Shown here in pieces: positions 33,834 through 44,777 of a DNA stretch of 64,000 bases. Both the position numbers and the translations under genes were made by a program. The stretch's first letter is position 1. The number at the start of each line of letters is the position of its first letter. The notes beneath the pieces were generated by a model, which saw only the letters and a list, made by a program, of their open reading frames with translations, was not told the DNA's origin and did not search any database. Origin of the DNA: Septoria linicola (lineage: Eukaryota > Ascomycota > Dothideomycetes > Mycosphaerellales > Mycosphaerellaceae); contig CP099423.1 in assembly GCA_024114885.1 (NCBI GenBank), positions 2,356,001 to 2,420,000 of the forward strand, read 5' to 3'.

Positions 33834-35414
33834 TTATGAGTTCATGCATTTCCCTTCAATCCACTTGGTCAAACTGACACATCGACTCTCAACTTCTCGG
33901 TTGAAAACATCTGCAATCCAGATCGTTACTGAAAGGCTGATACTCCACCCCACGAGTATGCCAATCAACCATTGGAGTGTCCCTTGGTTACCTCCAATCC
34001 ACCCCCACGTCCACCACGTTATTGCATAACCCAGGGCGTGCAGTACAGTACCATGTACGAGATAGAGTGCAAACATGATTTGACCAAGATACTGGGCCAC
34101 CCGGCTAGTAAGAAGCGCGTGCGCACGAGTCTGGTGACCTACGCCGCTACTATTGCTGCTGCGCAGGAGATACAGCAATGTTAGCGTACCGATAGACCTC
34201 GCAAAGCGGAATTCGCGTTTCCTGTACCAGGCGGGAATGAAGGCGTTGATCCAGGTATATCCGGGAGCAGGATTTACATATCCTTTCACGGGATATCCCG
34301 AGAAGTAAATGGCGATGAGCCAGAGTACAATGCGGTGATGTGAGGCGAGCCAGGATCTGGGATTACGTGTGAAAGCCTTGAGGCTGACGTTGTCTTCAGC
34401 AGCAGACGATCTTTCTGATGTAGCAGGGCCTGAATGGCTAGTAGGCAGGCGGGGGGTTTTCTCATCTTCTTGTTTTGCACTAATGACATCCCACTGGGCC
34501 GCTGCCGCGCCGAAGAAGAACAGGGGCCCTTCCCAACGATACCAGCTGGCATATAGCAGGGCGAAGCCGCAGAGTCCCCAGTAGCGGATGATGGGACGAC
34601 ACCGAGATAGTCCTAGTAAGACAATGTAGAGATGAAGGCTCGCTCTGAACTCATAGGCGATAGTCCATAGGTGAGGATCGAGTGAGGTGTAGACAGGACC
34701 GACGGCCCATACGTTCATCAATATGGACATTTCGTTGAACCAATAGTGGAGCTGGGCTGGCAGTGTTTCGAATTGTAGTGGATTGACCTCTGATATATCT
34801 CCCGGAAGATACTTGGCACGAGCAGGTTTGACAAACATGTAGCTCGTTAACCCGAAGCCGCCAGCGTAAGTGAAGAAGGCCGTGAGAAGCGTGATCACGA
34901 TGACTGGCAGATACAGACGGAATGCGCGGCGGAACACGCTAGACGATAGTGCAATCAATACCGAGTCGTACGCTGAAGAGCCCAGGTGCATCAGCTGTAA
35001 TGCTCTAAGCGAGCAGACGTAACCTGCTATAGCAAAGAAGACGTCGACAGCGCCTAGGCCGCTCCACAAGAAGCAGAACGGAGGCAAAGCGGCAATGTGG
35101 TTGCTCTCGTTGAACATTTGCGGTGTGCGATATCCCAGAGGCACTATCCGCGAGAATGCAAAGAGGAAGTGGGAGTTGAAGACAATAATGGCGCACAGGC
35201 CCCGTAGTCCGTCCATCCATGATGTGCTGTGCAGCTTCCGCGGTGGTATGTGTTCGTTGAAGAAGTATGCCCGCACAGGCGTAGGAGTAAGAGCATAGCC
35301 AACGCGTCGTGGCAAGCGCGCAACCCCGGCGCAAGACCACGATTGTACGGCGTCAGAGAGCAGTCCAGGAGGCTGAGTCGATGCGACAGGTGACGGTGGC
35401 GATTCTGCTGTCAT
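33834..35414 (-). CDS. Acyltransferase-3 family membrane protein, copy 1
   Basis: 526 residues, starting at the ATG giving MTAESPPSP. The signature STSWMDGLRGLCAIIVFNSHF, with conserved R and the later H/F residues, opens the acyltransferase-3 (PF01757) domain, followed by about ten hydrophobic helices and YLGQIMFALYLVHGTVLHALG near the C terminus. Family members O-acylate sugars or lipids; fungal copies of this form usually act on secreted glycans or small molecules. Strong similarity to the next gene (shared SSSVFRR.FRLYLPV, WTIAYE.R.SLH, YTWINAFIPAWYR pattern) shows tandem duplication. It lacks N-terminal exons beyond the ATG chosen here; a GTG-start extension seen upstream is rejected. 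Confidence 0.88.
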   Translation of the reverse strand: MTAESPPSPVASTQPPGLLSDAVQSWSCAGVARLPRRVGYALTPTPVRAYFFNEHIPPRKLHSTSWMDGLRGLCAIIVFNSHFLFAFSRIVPLGYRTPQMFNESNHIAALPPFCFLWSGLGAVDVFFAIAGYVCSLRALQLMHLGSSAYDSVLIALSSSVFRRAFRLYLPVIVITLLTAFFTYAGGFGLTSYMFVKPARAKYLPGDISEVNPLQFETLPAQLHYWFNEMSILMNVWAVGPVYTSLDPHLWTIAYEFRASLHLYIVLLGLSRCRPIIRYWGLCGFALLYASWYRWEGPLFFFGAAAAQWDVISAKQEDEKTPRLPTSHSGPATSERSSAAEDNVSLKAFTRNPRSWLASHHRIVLWLIAIYFSGYPVKGYVNPAPGYTWINAFIPAWYRKREFRFARSIGTLTLLYLLRSSNSSGVGHQTRAHALLTSRVAQYLGQIMFALYLVHGTVLHALGYAITWWTWGWIGGNQGTLQWLIGILVGWSISLSVTIWIADVFNREVESRCVSLTKWIEGKCMNS

Positions 35415-36203
35415 CTCTACGACCTCGAGTGGGTGACACGCCTGTTGGTTCCAGGCGTGAGTGGTGTATCGCAGTGGAACAGATGTTGAAAGAGTTCCTG
35501 TATTGAAGAAATTCCAACATCTCACATGTGCTGCTCTGAATGCCGTAACTTTCGGACCCGTCCAGATGGAGAGGCTAGTTCAGGGACGAGCCGCCACCAG
35601 CCAGCATCGAGAAAGCCCAAATACTAGCGGAAAATTAGCTCGTTGTGCTCGTGCAGCATCCAGATAAAGGAGCATCAGAACAGGCCATCCGATAAGCAAT
35701 GTGGCTGCGTGGCATGTCGACTCATTCGGAGCACACCACCTCGACTCGAGACTAGTAAGTTCGCAGACCATGTGGCTTGCGCCATGCTACGCCACGCCAC
35801 GCCACGACTCATGCTCCGGCGATTGGCGTCAAGGCAGCGAGGGGGAAAAGCCTTGCAGACGAACGCGACGCGAACACTTTATTGTCTTGATTGCAATGAC
35901 AGCCTTACTGTTGCAGTTAGATGGGATGGCGTTGGAGAACCGCACTGGAGCTGTACTTTGCGTACATCGCGTAGGCTCGTGGCCTACCATGTCGCTGTCC
36001 CTCTTCTTGGCGCGCATTCGGAATTTCTACCAGTTGCTGTTCCTGCACACGTTCAGCAGCGTGGCATGCACCCCTGTTGATAGACGTAGGTCCTATTCCA
36101 TGTCATTGATCCTGCTGGCACTTTGAGCAGCAGCCGAGCAGGCGTATCTCGCGTGCATCCGGCCTTTACCAGCCGTGGGAGTGCAGGAAAGGCAGTGTGC
36201 TAC
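35415..36203. other. Intergenic between the two acyltransferase-3 genes
   Basis: 789 bp: promoter of copy 1 and 3' region of copy 2. Contains a CCACGCCACGCCACG short repeat near 35790; no supported gene. Confidence 0.5.
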
Positions 36204-37820
36204 CTAGCCCGCTGACCTTCTGACTCCGGGGTCGCGGAGTAACGAATCGCTGCCTGACATCGTTCTGCCCTCACACTTGATTTCGATCCACCTTTGCAGT
36301 CGTAGACATCTCATCTCTACTTCCCTATGGAAGATGTCTGCAGCCCACAAAGATATTGCGAGGCTTGCTATCCATCCCACAAGCATACCAAACATCCACT
36401 TCCAGGATGAGTCATGCCCACCAACCAAGGTCCAAACCAGATGCGGAATTGCGTAGCCGACTGCATGTAAAACCGTTCCGTGCACAAGGTACAAGGCAAA
36501 CATGATCTTGCCAAGATACAACGCGATATCGCTCTCTAATATCGTGCGCCATGCACCTCTGTGCAGGTTCCGAGGACCGCTCGATAGAAGGTAGAGTAGA
36601 ATCAGCGCTCCAACAGATTTCGGGAACTTGGTCTCTCTGTGCCTATACCACGAAGGTATAAACTTATTGATCCATGTATAACCATAGCCTGGGTGCTTGT
36701 GATTGTCGACAGAACAACCCATGAGGTAGAGGGCTAGTCCGAATGTCAAGACCCGCAGCAGCAATCTACGAGCCTGGCGAGACCTGCCAGTTGAACGATT
36801 GAATAGCTGAGGTTCATTCTTAGCTCCGACAACTTGGTAGGGAAGCCTCTCACAGTCAGTCAGCGCCTCGTTGTGCATGAGCCCATTCTGACGGCTTATG
36901 ATATCCCATTGTGCGCCTGCGGCTCCAAGAAAGAAGAGAGGACCCTCCCAGCGATACCATGATGTGTACGTGAGCGCGAGGGCACACAGAGCGATTAGTC
37001 TATATCGAGCCTCGAAACGCGCTAGAGCCAGCAAGGCGACATAAACATGCAGACTCATCCTGTACTCGTAGGCAATCGTCCACAAGTGGCGATCATGATC
37101 AGGATAGATCGGCTTAGACTCCCAAATATTTGTCAGAGTCCTCATCTCTTGCCACCAGAAGCCCATTTGTTCTTGTAGGGTGTTAAAACGAGGTACATTG
37201 ACCTCGGAATTGGTTCCTGGAAAGTAGATCTTCTGATGTGCAAAGAAATGGTCCGTTAAGGCAAAGCCATTTGCGTGGGCTAGCAGTGCCGTGAACAGCG
37301 TCATGCATAGAACAGGTAGATAGAGTCGAAAGCCACGCCGGAACACACTTGATGAGAGCGATTGTAGCAGAAGTCCAAAGTTCGATGGGCCATCTTGCAT
37401 AAGCTGCAGAGCCTTGTAGGAGCAGACATATCCTGAAATGATAAAGAATATGTTGACACTGCTAGCACCATCCCACAAAAAAGACAGTGGAGGTAAAGCT
37501 GTAATGTGTTGGCTGACCGGTCCGAGGGAGTTGTAGCCAAGCACCGCGATGGGCGAGAAGGTGAACAAGAAGTGAAAGTTCACAACGAGAACAGCGCAGA
37601 TACCGCGAAGGCCATCCATCCATGAGGTGCTCGTGATTGCGGCGGCCCGGGGGAAATCTTCATGGCGCGTCCTGAGAATTGTGGGCACAAGAGCATAAGC
37701 TATGCGTCTGAATACTTGACTGTACAGAGGCAAGGCCCGGTATCTCAGCGATGTGCTGTGTGTGCTTGAGACTCCCAAGCTCATGGCTCCATCATCATTG
37801 CGAGTCACAGAGACGCTCAT
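36204..37820 (-). CDS. Acyltransferase-3 family membrane protein, copy 2
   Basis: Single exon, 538 residues. It carries the same architecture as copy 1: TSTSWMDGLRGICAVLVVNFHF at about 65, SSVNIFFIISGYVCSYKALQLM, SSSVFRRGFRLYLPVL, ALYLGKIMFALYLVHGTVLHAVG. About ten membrane helices. The two copies are clearly paralogous but divergent, so they may acylate different positions or use different acyl donors (inferred). Divergently transcribed from the GT25 gene with 622 bp between the start codons. Confidence 0.88.
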   Translation of the reverse strand: MSVSVTRNDDGAMSLGVSSTHSTSLRYRALPLYSQVFRRIAYALVPTILRTRHEDFPRAAAITSTSWMDGLRGICAVLVVNFHFLFTFSPIAVLGYNSLGPVSQHITALPPLSFLWDGASSVNIFFIISGYVCSYKALQLMQDGPSNFGLLLQSLSSSVFRRGFRLYLPVLCMTLFTALLAHANGFALTDHFFAHQKIYFPGTNSEVNVPRFNTLQEQMGFWWQEMRTLTNIWESKPIYPDHDRHLWTIAYEYRMSLHVYVALLALARFEARYRLIALCALALTYTSWYRWEGPLFFLGAAGAQWDIISRQNGLMHNEALTDCERLPYQVVGAKNEPQLFNRSTGRSRQARRLLLRVLTFGLALYLMGCSVDNHKHPGYGYTWINKFIPSWYRHRETKFPKSVGALILLYLLSSGPRNLHRGAWRTILESDIALYLGKIMFALYLVHGTVLHAVGYAIPHLVWTLVGGHDSSWKWMFGMLVGWIASLAISLWAADIFHREVEMRCLRLQRWIEIKCEGRTMSGSDSLLRDPGVRRSAG

Positions 37821-38442
37821 CGCGGCTCACGGTGGTGGTTCTGCACGCCTCGGACACAGCGGGAAATCACGCATCCACTTGCTGCTGATGGAATTGCAAT
37901 GCCAGTGATGCACGCTGAAGGTGCATCCGGAGACTCGTACAGCACATCGGAGAGCAGCGACGTGCTCGAGCGAACGAGACTGCGGCCATAGCGCCTCCCA
38001 CACGGGCTAACTAGCTTGTAAGACAGAAACAGAACCATCGACCATCGGAGTTGGCGAACGGAGGTGCGTCTCACACAGGAGTGAGATCTTCGCGTCGCCT
38101 TTTCCGGCAAACGTACCAGGCGAGCTCGATGGGAAAAGTCTGTTGCGTGGCTTGCCGGAGCTTAGAAAGGAGGCCGCTAAGTGGCGTAGTCAGCGTCGCG
38201 CTAATTTGTTCACCTGCTTTCGGGACGACCAGTCTCGGCACTGAGCTGCGTCTCTGCCTTGCCCCTCGCCGTAGGTCACGATGTGATATGTCGCAAGCAG
38301 TGAACATGAAGAAGACCGCGACGCTGGAGCCCATCACCATTCAACGTTCAGAGGCTGACATAACCAAGTTCTGCTCGGGCGGTTGCGAGTCTCTTCAGTC
38401 AGATATCAGCAACATAACTGCTCGCTCCTCGACCGTGCCACC
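37821..38442. promoter_or_regulatory. Shared divergent promoter region, 622 bp
   Basis: Lies between the start codons of acyltransferase copy 2 (minus) and the GT25 gene (plus). No ORF supported. Confidence 0.5.
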
Positions 38443-39755
38443 ATGTTCGCAGTGCGACAAAGCTCAATCTTGTGTTACTCTGCGGCTGTAATACTGATTG
38501 TGCTACTCCTCGCCACGTTCTCGTCCAATAATGCTGTCTCGCGGGCTGCGTCTCGAGGATCTCGTACACCGGACGTGCTGAACTCAACTCTAGGCGTACG
38601 TTGCACAGCTATTGAAAATAGGCAATTCTGTTGACCATGTGCCCAGTTCGAGAAGATTCTGGTCATCAGTATGCCCGAAAGACACGACAAGAGAGATGCC
38701 ATGTCTTTGAGCGCCTCCGTTTCTGGTATCGATTTCGAATGGATGCCTGGGGGCGATGGTGCATCGATGAGCGCAAAATCTAAACCACCAAAGGTATAGT
38801 CTGACAGTATGAAAAGATAATGACTTTGCTGAGTGCCTTCTCCAAGCTTGAAGTCTCCCTTGAAAACGATAACAATACCCTCGGATGTTGGCGTGGCCAC
38901 ATGAACGTAATGCAGCGGTACCAAGTGTCCAGTCAATAACCAAGTATCGAGGCTAATCCTTGGCATCATAGCATAGTCAAAGAGCGTATTCAATCCGCAC
39001 TCATCCTTGAGGACGATGCAGACTGGGACGTGAATATACGTAAGCAACTGTTCGAGTTTGCGAAAGGAGCCAGGTATATACAAGACCAATCCGAGCGAAC
39101 GGCACCCCGTTCACCGTACGGAGCTGACTGGGATCTGCTTTGGCTTGGTCACTGCGGAATTGCCGGTTACGTTGAAGACCAACGCACATATGTGATCCGC
39201 GATGACCCTACCGCAGTGCCGCCTGAGCTATATTTTCGCGGCATCCGGCCCAATTTGAGCCCACCCAGCATCAGTGGTCGTTACAATCGAGTTGTGTACA
39301 GGGGAGGAGTCGGCCGGTGCGCCTATGCGTATGCTATGAGCTTAGAAGGGGCAAGAAAGTTGCTGGCCATTGAGACTGGAATGGGCGAATACGCCCTCCC
39401 AGCAGACCGAGGTACGGCCCGACTCTGTTCAATCACAAAGTACAATGGAAGATGTCTCACCACGTGGCCTACGCTTTTTTCGAGTCACAGAGCAGCAGGA
39501 CCTGTGTCGAAGGACTCGGATCGCCAGGATATCAAGGGGAAATGGAGAGAGGTCGGGGAGACAAATGAGGTGGTTTTCTCCACTAGGCTGAACATGAACG
39601 ATATCATCATAAGCGACGGACTACAACCGCAAGTTATCAAGAGTCAATGGCCAGATAAGACTATGCTGCCAGAGTATAGCGGAGATCTTGCGTATCCTCA
39701 AGGGCAGGGCGTCTTCGTCAAAAAGGAGGAATTTGTTGTGCCGCCGGCCGCGTGA
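38443..39755 (+). CDS. GT25-type glycosyltransferase
   Basis: Four exons, 38443-38595, 38647-38793, 38847-38917 and 38972-39755, give 384 residues. Introns are 51-54 bp with GTACGT, GTATAG and GTACCA donors. Residues 9-26 form an anchor (SILCYSAAVILIVLLLAT). Exon 2 starts FEKILVISMPERHDKRDAMS, the first block of GT25 (LPS biosynthesis-type, PF01755), and exon 4 contains SALILEDDADWDV with E137-D138-D139, the family's EDD acidic site. Fungal members are predicted galactosyl or glucosyl transferases of the Golgi. It closes the glycan cluster. A 204-residue antisense ORF overlaps it but has no support. Confidence 0.87.
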
Positions 39756-41483
39756 GCGGGGACCAGGCACGTTTACATCGAGCGGAACTGTCTGGTTCAG
39801 TCATAGCCAGCAGGCATATAGAAGCAGGTCATACAGCTAGCATACGGCTCCAAATGTTGCTCAAGCGTTGGTCAACCGCTGCTTCCCATGCCTTCCACGC
39901 GAAGATGGCCAGCGCGGTGACGTGGCACTTTATGAGATAGACAGTAGGCGCTGCCAGCTCAGAATTCACTGTGGTGGGGCATGCTATAGCCGCTCCGCAA
40001 ATGCTACTTGCTGTCTAGTCTTGCCTGACCTACGCTAATGCTACTTGATGAATAGCCATACCTCCGACTGTTACATCAATCGGAATCATCGAAACTTCAC
40101 TTGTCTGAAAGTTTCAGCTACCCGTATGACGCAAAATAACATGAGCAGAAACCCAGGGAATCGAAAACGTGGCTCTGGGCCAAAGTGGGCCGTACGCCGT
40201 ACCATGAGGAGTCTTTCCAATACGACACAACGCTTATCATTGTGCAGACCGTGCATAACAAATGACGACTCTCCTTGTCATCGTGAGGACGGGCATTCGA
40301 GCGGCTTTTGCAGCACAGGCGCGTGCTCAGATACGTAGCATAATACCGTAAAGACCTATGGTAGCGGCGATGGCACATGGGTAGTCAGCACTTTTTCCCG
40401 GTCAATGTATGTTGTGGGCATCGTCCATGCGATCGTGCTAAAGGAAGGTGGAGACTCGATACTCATAGTTCCTGGCACCGAGGTTGCAACGTATCCGGGA
40501 GCGAAGACAGTCCAGTATGGTGGCAAGTACTCAAGGAGCTCAAGCCATGTGGGCACGAGCAGCAGGCTGCTTTTCAACAGCGGCAAAACCTCAGCAGAGC
40601 TATCAAAATTTGCATGACGTGAGCAGCAGCCAGGGACATATCTTAAGTGTGAATGGTGCCAATAGACTGCTTGTCCAGCAGGCGCAGTGGAAATGGAGCA
40701 GTTTGACAAGGTTTGGTGAATGGCGGCAAGGCTGTGATGCTAAGCGAGTAGTTTTCGAGCTTGCTCTAGCCTGAACTCAGGAAGACGAGGATGCACTAGA
40801 CGCGTTCCTGGCCAGTGCTTTCGACGCGTACATTCGGAGCACACCACCTGATCATCTAATGGAGTCATCTGCCTGCCAAGCGGCTCGTCCCGAAGCAGAA
40901 CGGATTGAAAGATAAGGAGGGCAGAAGACCTCCTGAGCAGCACCGGATCTCTCGCACCAGCACACAAGTGTGGAAAGGAAAGGGGGCGGGTATCTGAGGC
41001 GCTTTCATCTTCCGCGACACGTGACATATAAGCAATCCTCACATGTGATATGACCCATAGCCCAAAGTGTCGCGGCAGCAGTCGCGTTGAGCTCGCAATG
41101 TATTCACTGACGTGCCAGCTATGACCTAGAGTGGCATTAACATTCCGCCATGGGAGCCAGCATGGGATACACGTGCGCTTCGAAGCATGCGTTTCGACTA
41201 CTGTGCATCTGCAGCAGCCGCCAGAAACGACACTCTGTCAACTCTTGACGAGACGTGGGCTCCACTAGTTCCTGGAATGTTCGGGGTTACCGAGACAATG
41301 TAGACAGACATTAGTGTCCGAGAGCAGAGGCGAATGATGTCCTTCGCGGACGGCGCGGACAAAGCTCCAGAAGCACAGTGCACTCACATTCCAACGCGAT
41401 ATGCTCAAATAGTCGAGAGGAAGTCGATGTAAAAGCCTTCGCGGCTACCTAGTCGCTCGCTTAGCTGAGATTGTCATCTCTGC
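39756..41483. other. Intergenic, about 1.7 kb
   Basis: No supported gene. Overlapping ORFs at 40356-40709 (minus) and 40405-40617 (plus) both look partly protein-like but neither has a recognisable domain. This stretch separates the glycan cluster from unrelated genes. Confidence 0.5.
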
Positions 41484-43386
41484 TCATACGACAGCCTCGT
41501 AGGCCTCGAACGGTCGTTCCAGCACATCAGCCTTGATCTGCAGGGCAACAAATCGTGAATAGTATCGCGTATGTCCGAAGCCATGGCCAGTGTACCAGAG
41601 ACCACGATCTATCTGTGTCAGCCCACGCTCAGATTCCACGCGGAATCTGTTAAAACTCACGCCCTGTCGGTTTCCATGCCCCAAGAATCTCTCCTTCCGC
41701 ATCCGTACCCCAGAACGGTCGCACTTTCTTGCCGACTTTATCACCAAAGATCTGCCGAACAGATGCTTCAAAGTTGCTCGTGTACCCAGTCGCGAAAGCT
41801 ATCACGTCTGCATCAAGTCGACTGCCATCGTCAAATAGCAATCCAGTCTCTGTATAAGCCACAGGAAGAGCGTCACTCTTGACATCGACTGTGCCATCCA
41901 CAATCAAGTCACCCGCACCAATGTCAAAGAAGTGCTTGCCTTGTGAGTTGTAAAGTTGACCCCACAGATCACCATATCTTCTTGTCTTCAATCCTCTGGC
42001 TTCCAGTTTGTCGAACTTCTCAGATTGCAAGTCCGCCATGGCACGAATGCCCGCCATGGCGGCTAGGCGCTGTATAGTCAAAGGAGTGCTCATCAAAGCA
42101 CGATCGCTCTTCTCGATTGGAGTGTCAGTATTGTATACAGGGTCGACCAGAGCAGAGAACGTCGCGATCGGCAGCACGAACGTCTCGCTTCGTTGGACCA
42201 TCGTAATGGTTTCCAGCTCCGCCTTGGCCATGTCTGCAATTATGTCGTGCGCTGAGTTCGCAGAGCCGATCACGATGCCACGTTTTCCATGCCACGAAGT
42301 AGCATTCCGCCACGATCCTGCATGAACAACGTCGCCCTTGTATATGTCACGATGCCGATATTCTGGCACCTTCGCATGCACTCCCATATCGCCAATCGCG
42401 AGCACGATGTGCCGAGCCTTGATCTCGAAGGCGTTTCCATCTTGACGCCGAAGCTGTGCTAGCCAGAGGCTATCATGATCATCGTATGCGGCACCTTCGA
42501 GTACAGTGGAAGTCAACACGTTAATACCAAACATGTCCACGTATCGTTTGAAGCCGGCAGAGACACGGTCTCCAGGCAACAAGTAGGGCTCGTCTGGCCC
42601 GAAGGTTAATGGTGTCCCAGGCAGCTGATTGTATTGCTTCGAGGTATGAAGCCTGACAGAGTCATAGCGATGCTTTGACCATACATCGCCGACCTCATCA
42701 TGTTTGTCTACAACGACATAAGACAGTCCTAATGCTTTCAGACGTCCAGCCATACCAAGACCGCCGCCACCGCCGCCCACTACCAAGCAGTCTATGGGAT
42801 CAACTTTCTCCGCGGTCATTGCCGGAGTCCGCGCATCTACTGCGGCAGCAAGGAATGCCGCCTGTCCGGGCATCTTTGTCGGTCCTGGTACAAGCTCATC
42901 GACGTCTGGAAAGCCGTCTGGTTGCTCCAAGACGGTACATAGCAACCATATCCTCCAAGCTTTGCCAGACGAGTCCTCTGCGGGCACAAGACCGATAGTG
43001 CCAGAACATCTACCAGCTTGAGGTGAATCGTGCGTGTAGAAGGAGAAGGCAGCCTGAACCCACGAAGTTGAGGGGTTCAGTCGCATCGTCCGCGAAGAGT
43101 CTCCTGTGATACTGAAACTGCCTGCTTCCACTACCTTGCCAAGCTTGTTCCACTCTCGCAGCACGATTTCGGGCCCAAAGAATGTGCGAAAGGTGCCAGT
43201 GAATGCGAGAGAGTCTCTCCAGATGATGTTACTCACCACGTCCTCGTACTGCAGACCTAGTTTAAGGCAATTCAAGGCATGCTGTGCAGCCGCGGCATGG
43301 TCAATATGATCGGGCAAGCTGCAGGAAGGCAACGTGGCTGGGTGGTGGGCGAGTGGCGCACTGTGCCATACATGCTCCGAAGTCAT
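41484..43386 (-). CDS. FAD-dependent flavin monooxygenase-like protein
   Basis: Exons 43386-41661 and 41608-41484 (intron 52 bp, GTGAGT...ATAG) give 616 residues, starting at MTSEHVWHS. The N-terminal ~190 residues form an extra domain resembling an NTF2/SnoaL fold (AAAAQHALNCLKLGLQYEDV). An FAD-binding motif CLVVGGGGGGLGMAG lies at about 200-215 and a second Rossmann motif GIVIGSANSAHDI follows for NADPH. FATGYTSNF near the end is a typical flavin monooxygenase motif. The last exon carries GLWYTGHGFGHTRYYS, common in this fungal subgroup. The probable role is oxygenation of a small organic substrate in the cytosol; the substrate is unknown. Confidence 0.87.
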
Positions 43387-44777
43387 GGTTGCTGACGTGC
43401 TGGGATGGTATTCTTGGCTGACTATGTTGATCGTAGTAACGACGCAACAGCTTTCGAACGATTTATGATGGAGACACGATTCCGAGCAGCTTTCCAGCAA
43501 AAAAGGTGATTTCCAGCCCCGCACTACCTCTCGAAGCCGAGCTGCAACGTGTTCGGCGGTAGGCCAATGAAATGTTCATATTTTCTGCGATGCAGGAAGA
43601 GCTGAAAACTGCTGTGCAACACCAAGAAGCTGGCTGAGTAAGCACTATGAGATGTGAACCTCGATGGTGAGCGGTCGTTCTCGTAGCAGGACATCTTCTG
43701 GGTCCGGCCAGACAGCTTGCTGGTTGTTGCACTTCTCGTGCGCGGATCCGTTCTGGCCATGCTATGCTGTACGGCTTGTGCTGGCTCCCTCGTTCAGACG
43801 CCATTGTGACACTAGCCAAGGATACAGAGTTCCTGGGCATGATGGAGCTCATTTCGCATATGCTCTGGTGCTCAGCCGCGGATGTAGACGCCAATTTTCA
43901 AGACATGATCTCTCGTCCTACAGCAACAAGGACTTGTGGTAGTATCAAGGTGGGTCATAGGAAATTCCTCCGTGTGTACAGTCACTGGATCTGGAGTCGT
44001 TGTGACGACGAAGGCTTATCCGCTGCGCTGACAGGTAAACACACGACTCCGAGAGATCTACCCCAGACCGCGCCTGATGGATTCGAGTCCGTCCACGCGT
44101 GATGTGCCTTCTGGACATCGATATCTTGAGAGCAGTTGACCCCGGTCGTGACCGGGAAGGATCAATAAGGCACGATCCTGAGTGCCTCATGCCAAGGCTG
44201 ACGTGCTGATACTTCGACGGCACGATGGCATTCTTCCTGCCCAGGATAATTTGACATTGCATCGAGAATTGGAAGACGACAAGGATGTCATTGCGCTGTC
44301 GATCTCGTCACAGCCAGTGGCAGCGACATTATGGTCCGCTTTCATGGCAAGTCGCAAGAGCGCATCCTGGTTGAAGCGCGAACGCGTGTGTGTTTGTCCT
44401 CTGCCATGGGCAGAGTCGGGACTTCAATTGGTATTCCACAGCCATGAGCCGTCGCTGAGTATTGAGCTGATTCTGCTGATAAGAATGATGGGATAGTGCT
44501 GTAGCAGCAGAACAGCAAAGCTCACATCCACAAACTGCCGGTGAGCTTACCGAAGGCCATTACTAAGCAGTTTCCAGGACCGAGACAGATCAACATCACG
44601 CAAGATAATCCCACTGATCTGTACAGACAATTGTGTGTGATTCTCAGAATCAACGAGTATCTCTCGAGAGGACCAAAGCACATTGACGATACATATCTTG
44701 CTTCCTTTCCCCGCAAACGGCAATATCCAAGAACAAGACAAGAACTACGCAACAGTTACTAGTGTCAAGCCTCAAGA
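43387..44777. other. Intergenic, about 1.4 kb
   Basis: Promoters of the monooxygenase (minus) and flavin-reductase-like (plus) genes, divergent. A short palindrome CCCGGTCGTGACCGGG occurs near 44140. No supported gene. Confidence 0.5.

Noticed and set aside
38475..39089. 204-codon minus-strand ORF
   Set aside because: Lies antisense to GT25 exons whose motifs and splice phases are well supported; no domain of its own.
40356..40709. 117-codon minus-strand ORF with Ser/Thr/Pro-rich end
   Set aside because: A competing plus-strand ORF looks equally plausible; no signal peptide or domain.
44050..44160. tRNA-like GGATTCGAGTCC
   Set aside because: Resembles a T-arm only; no D-arm or anticodon arm at the right spacing.
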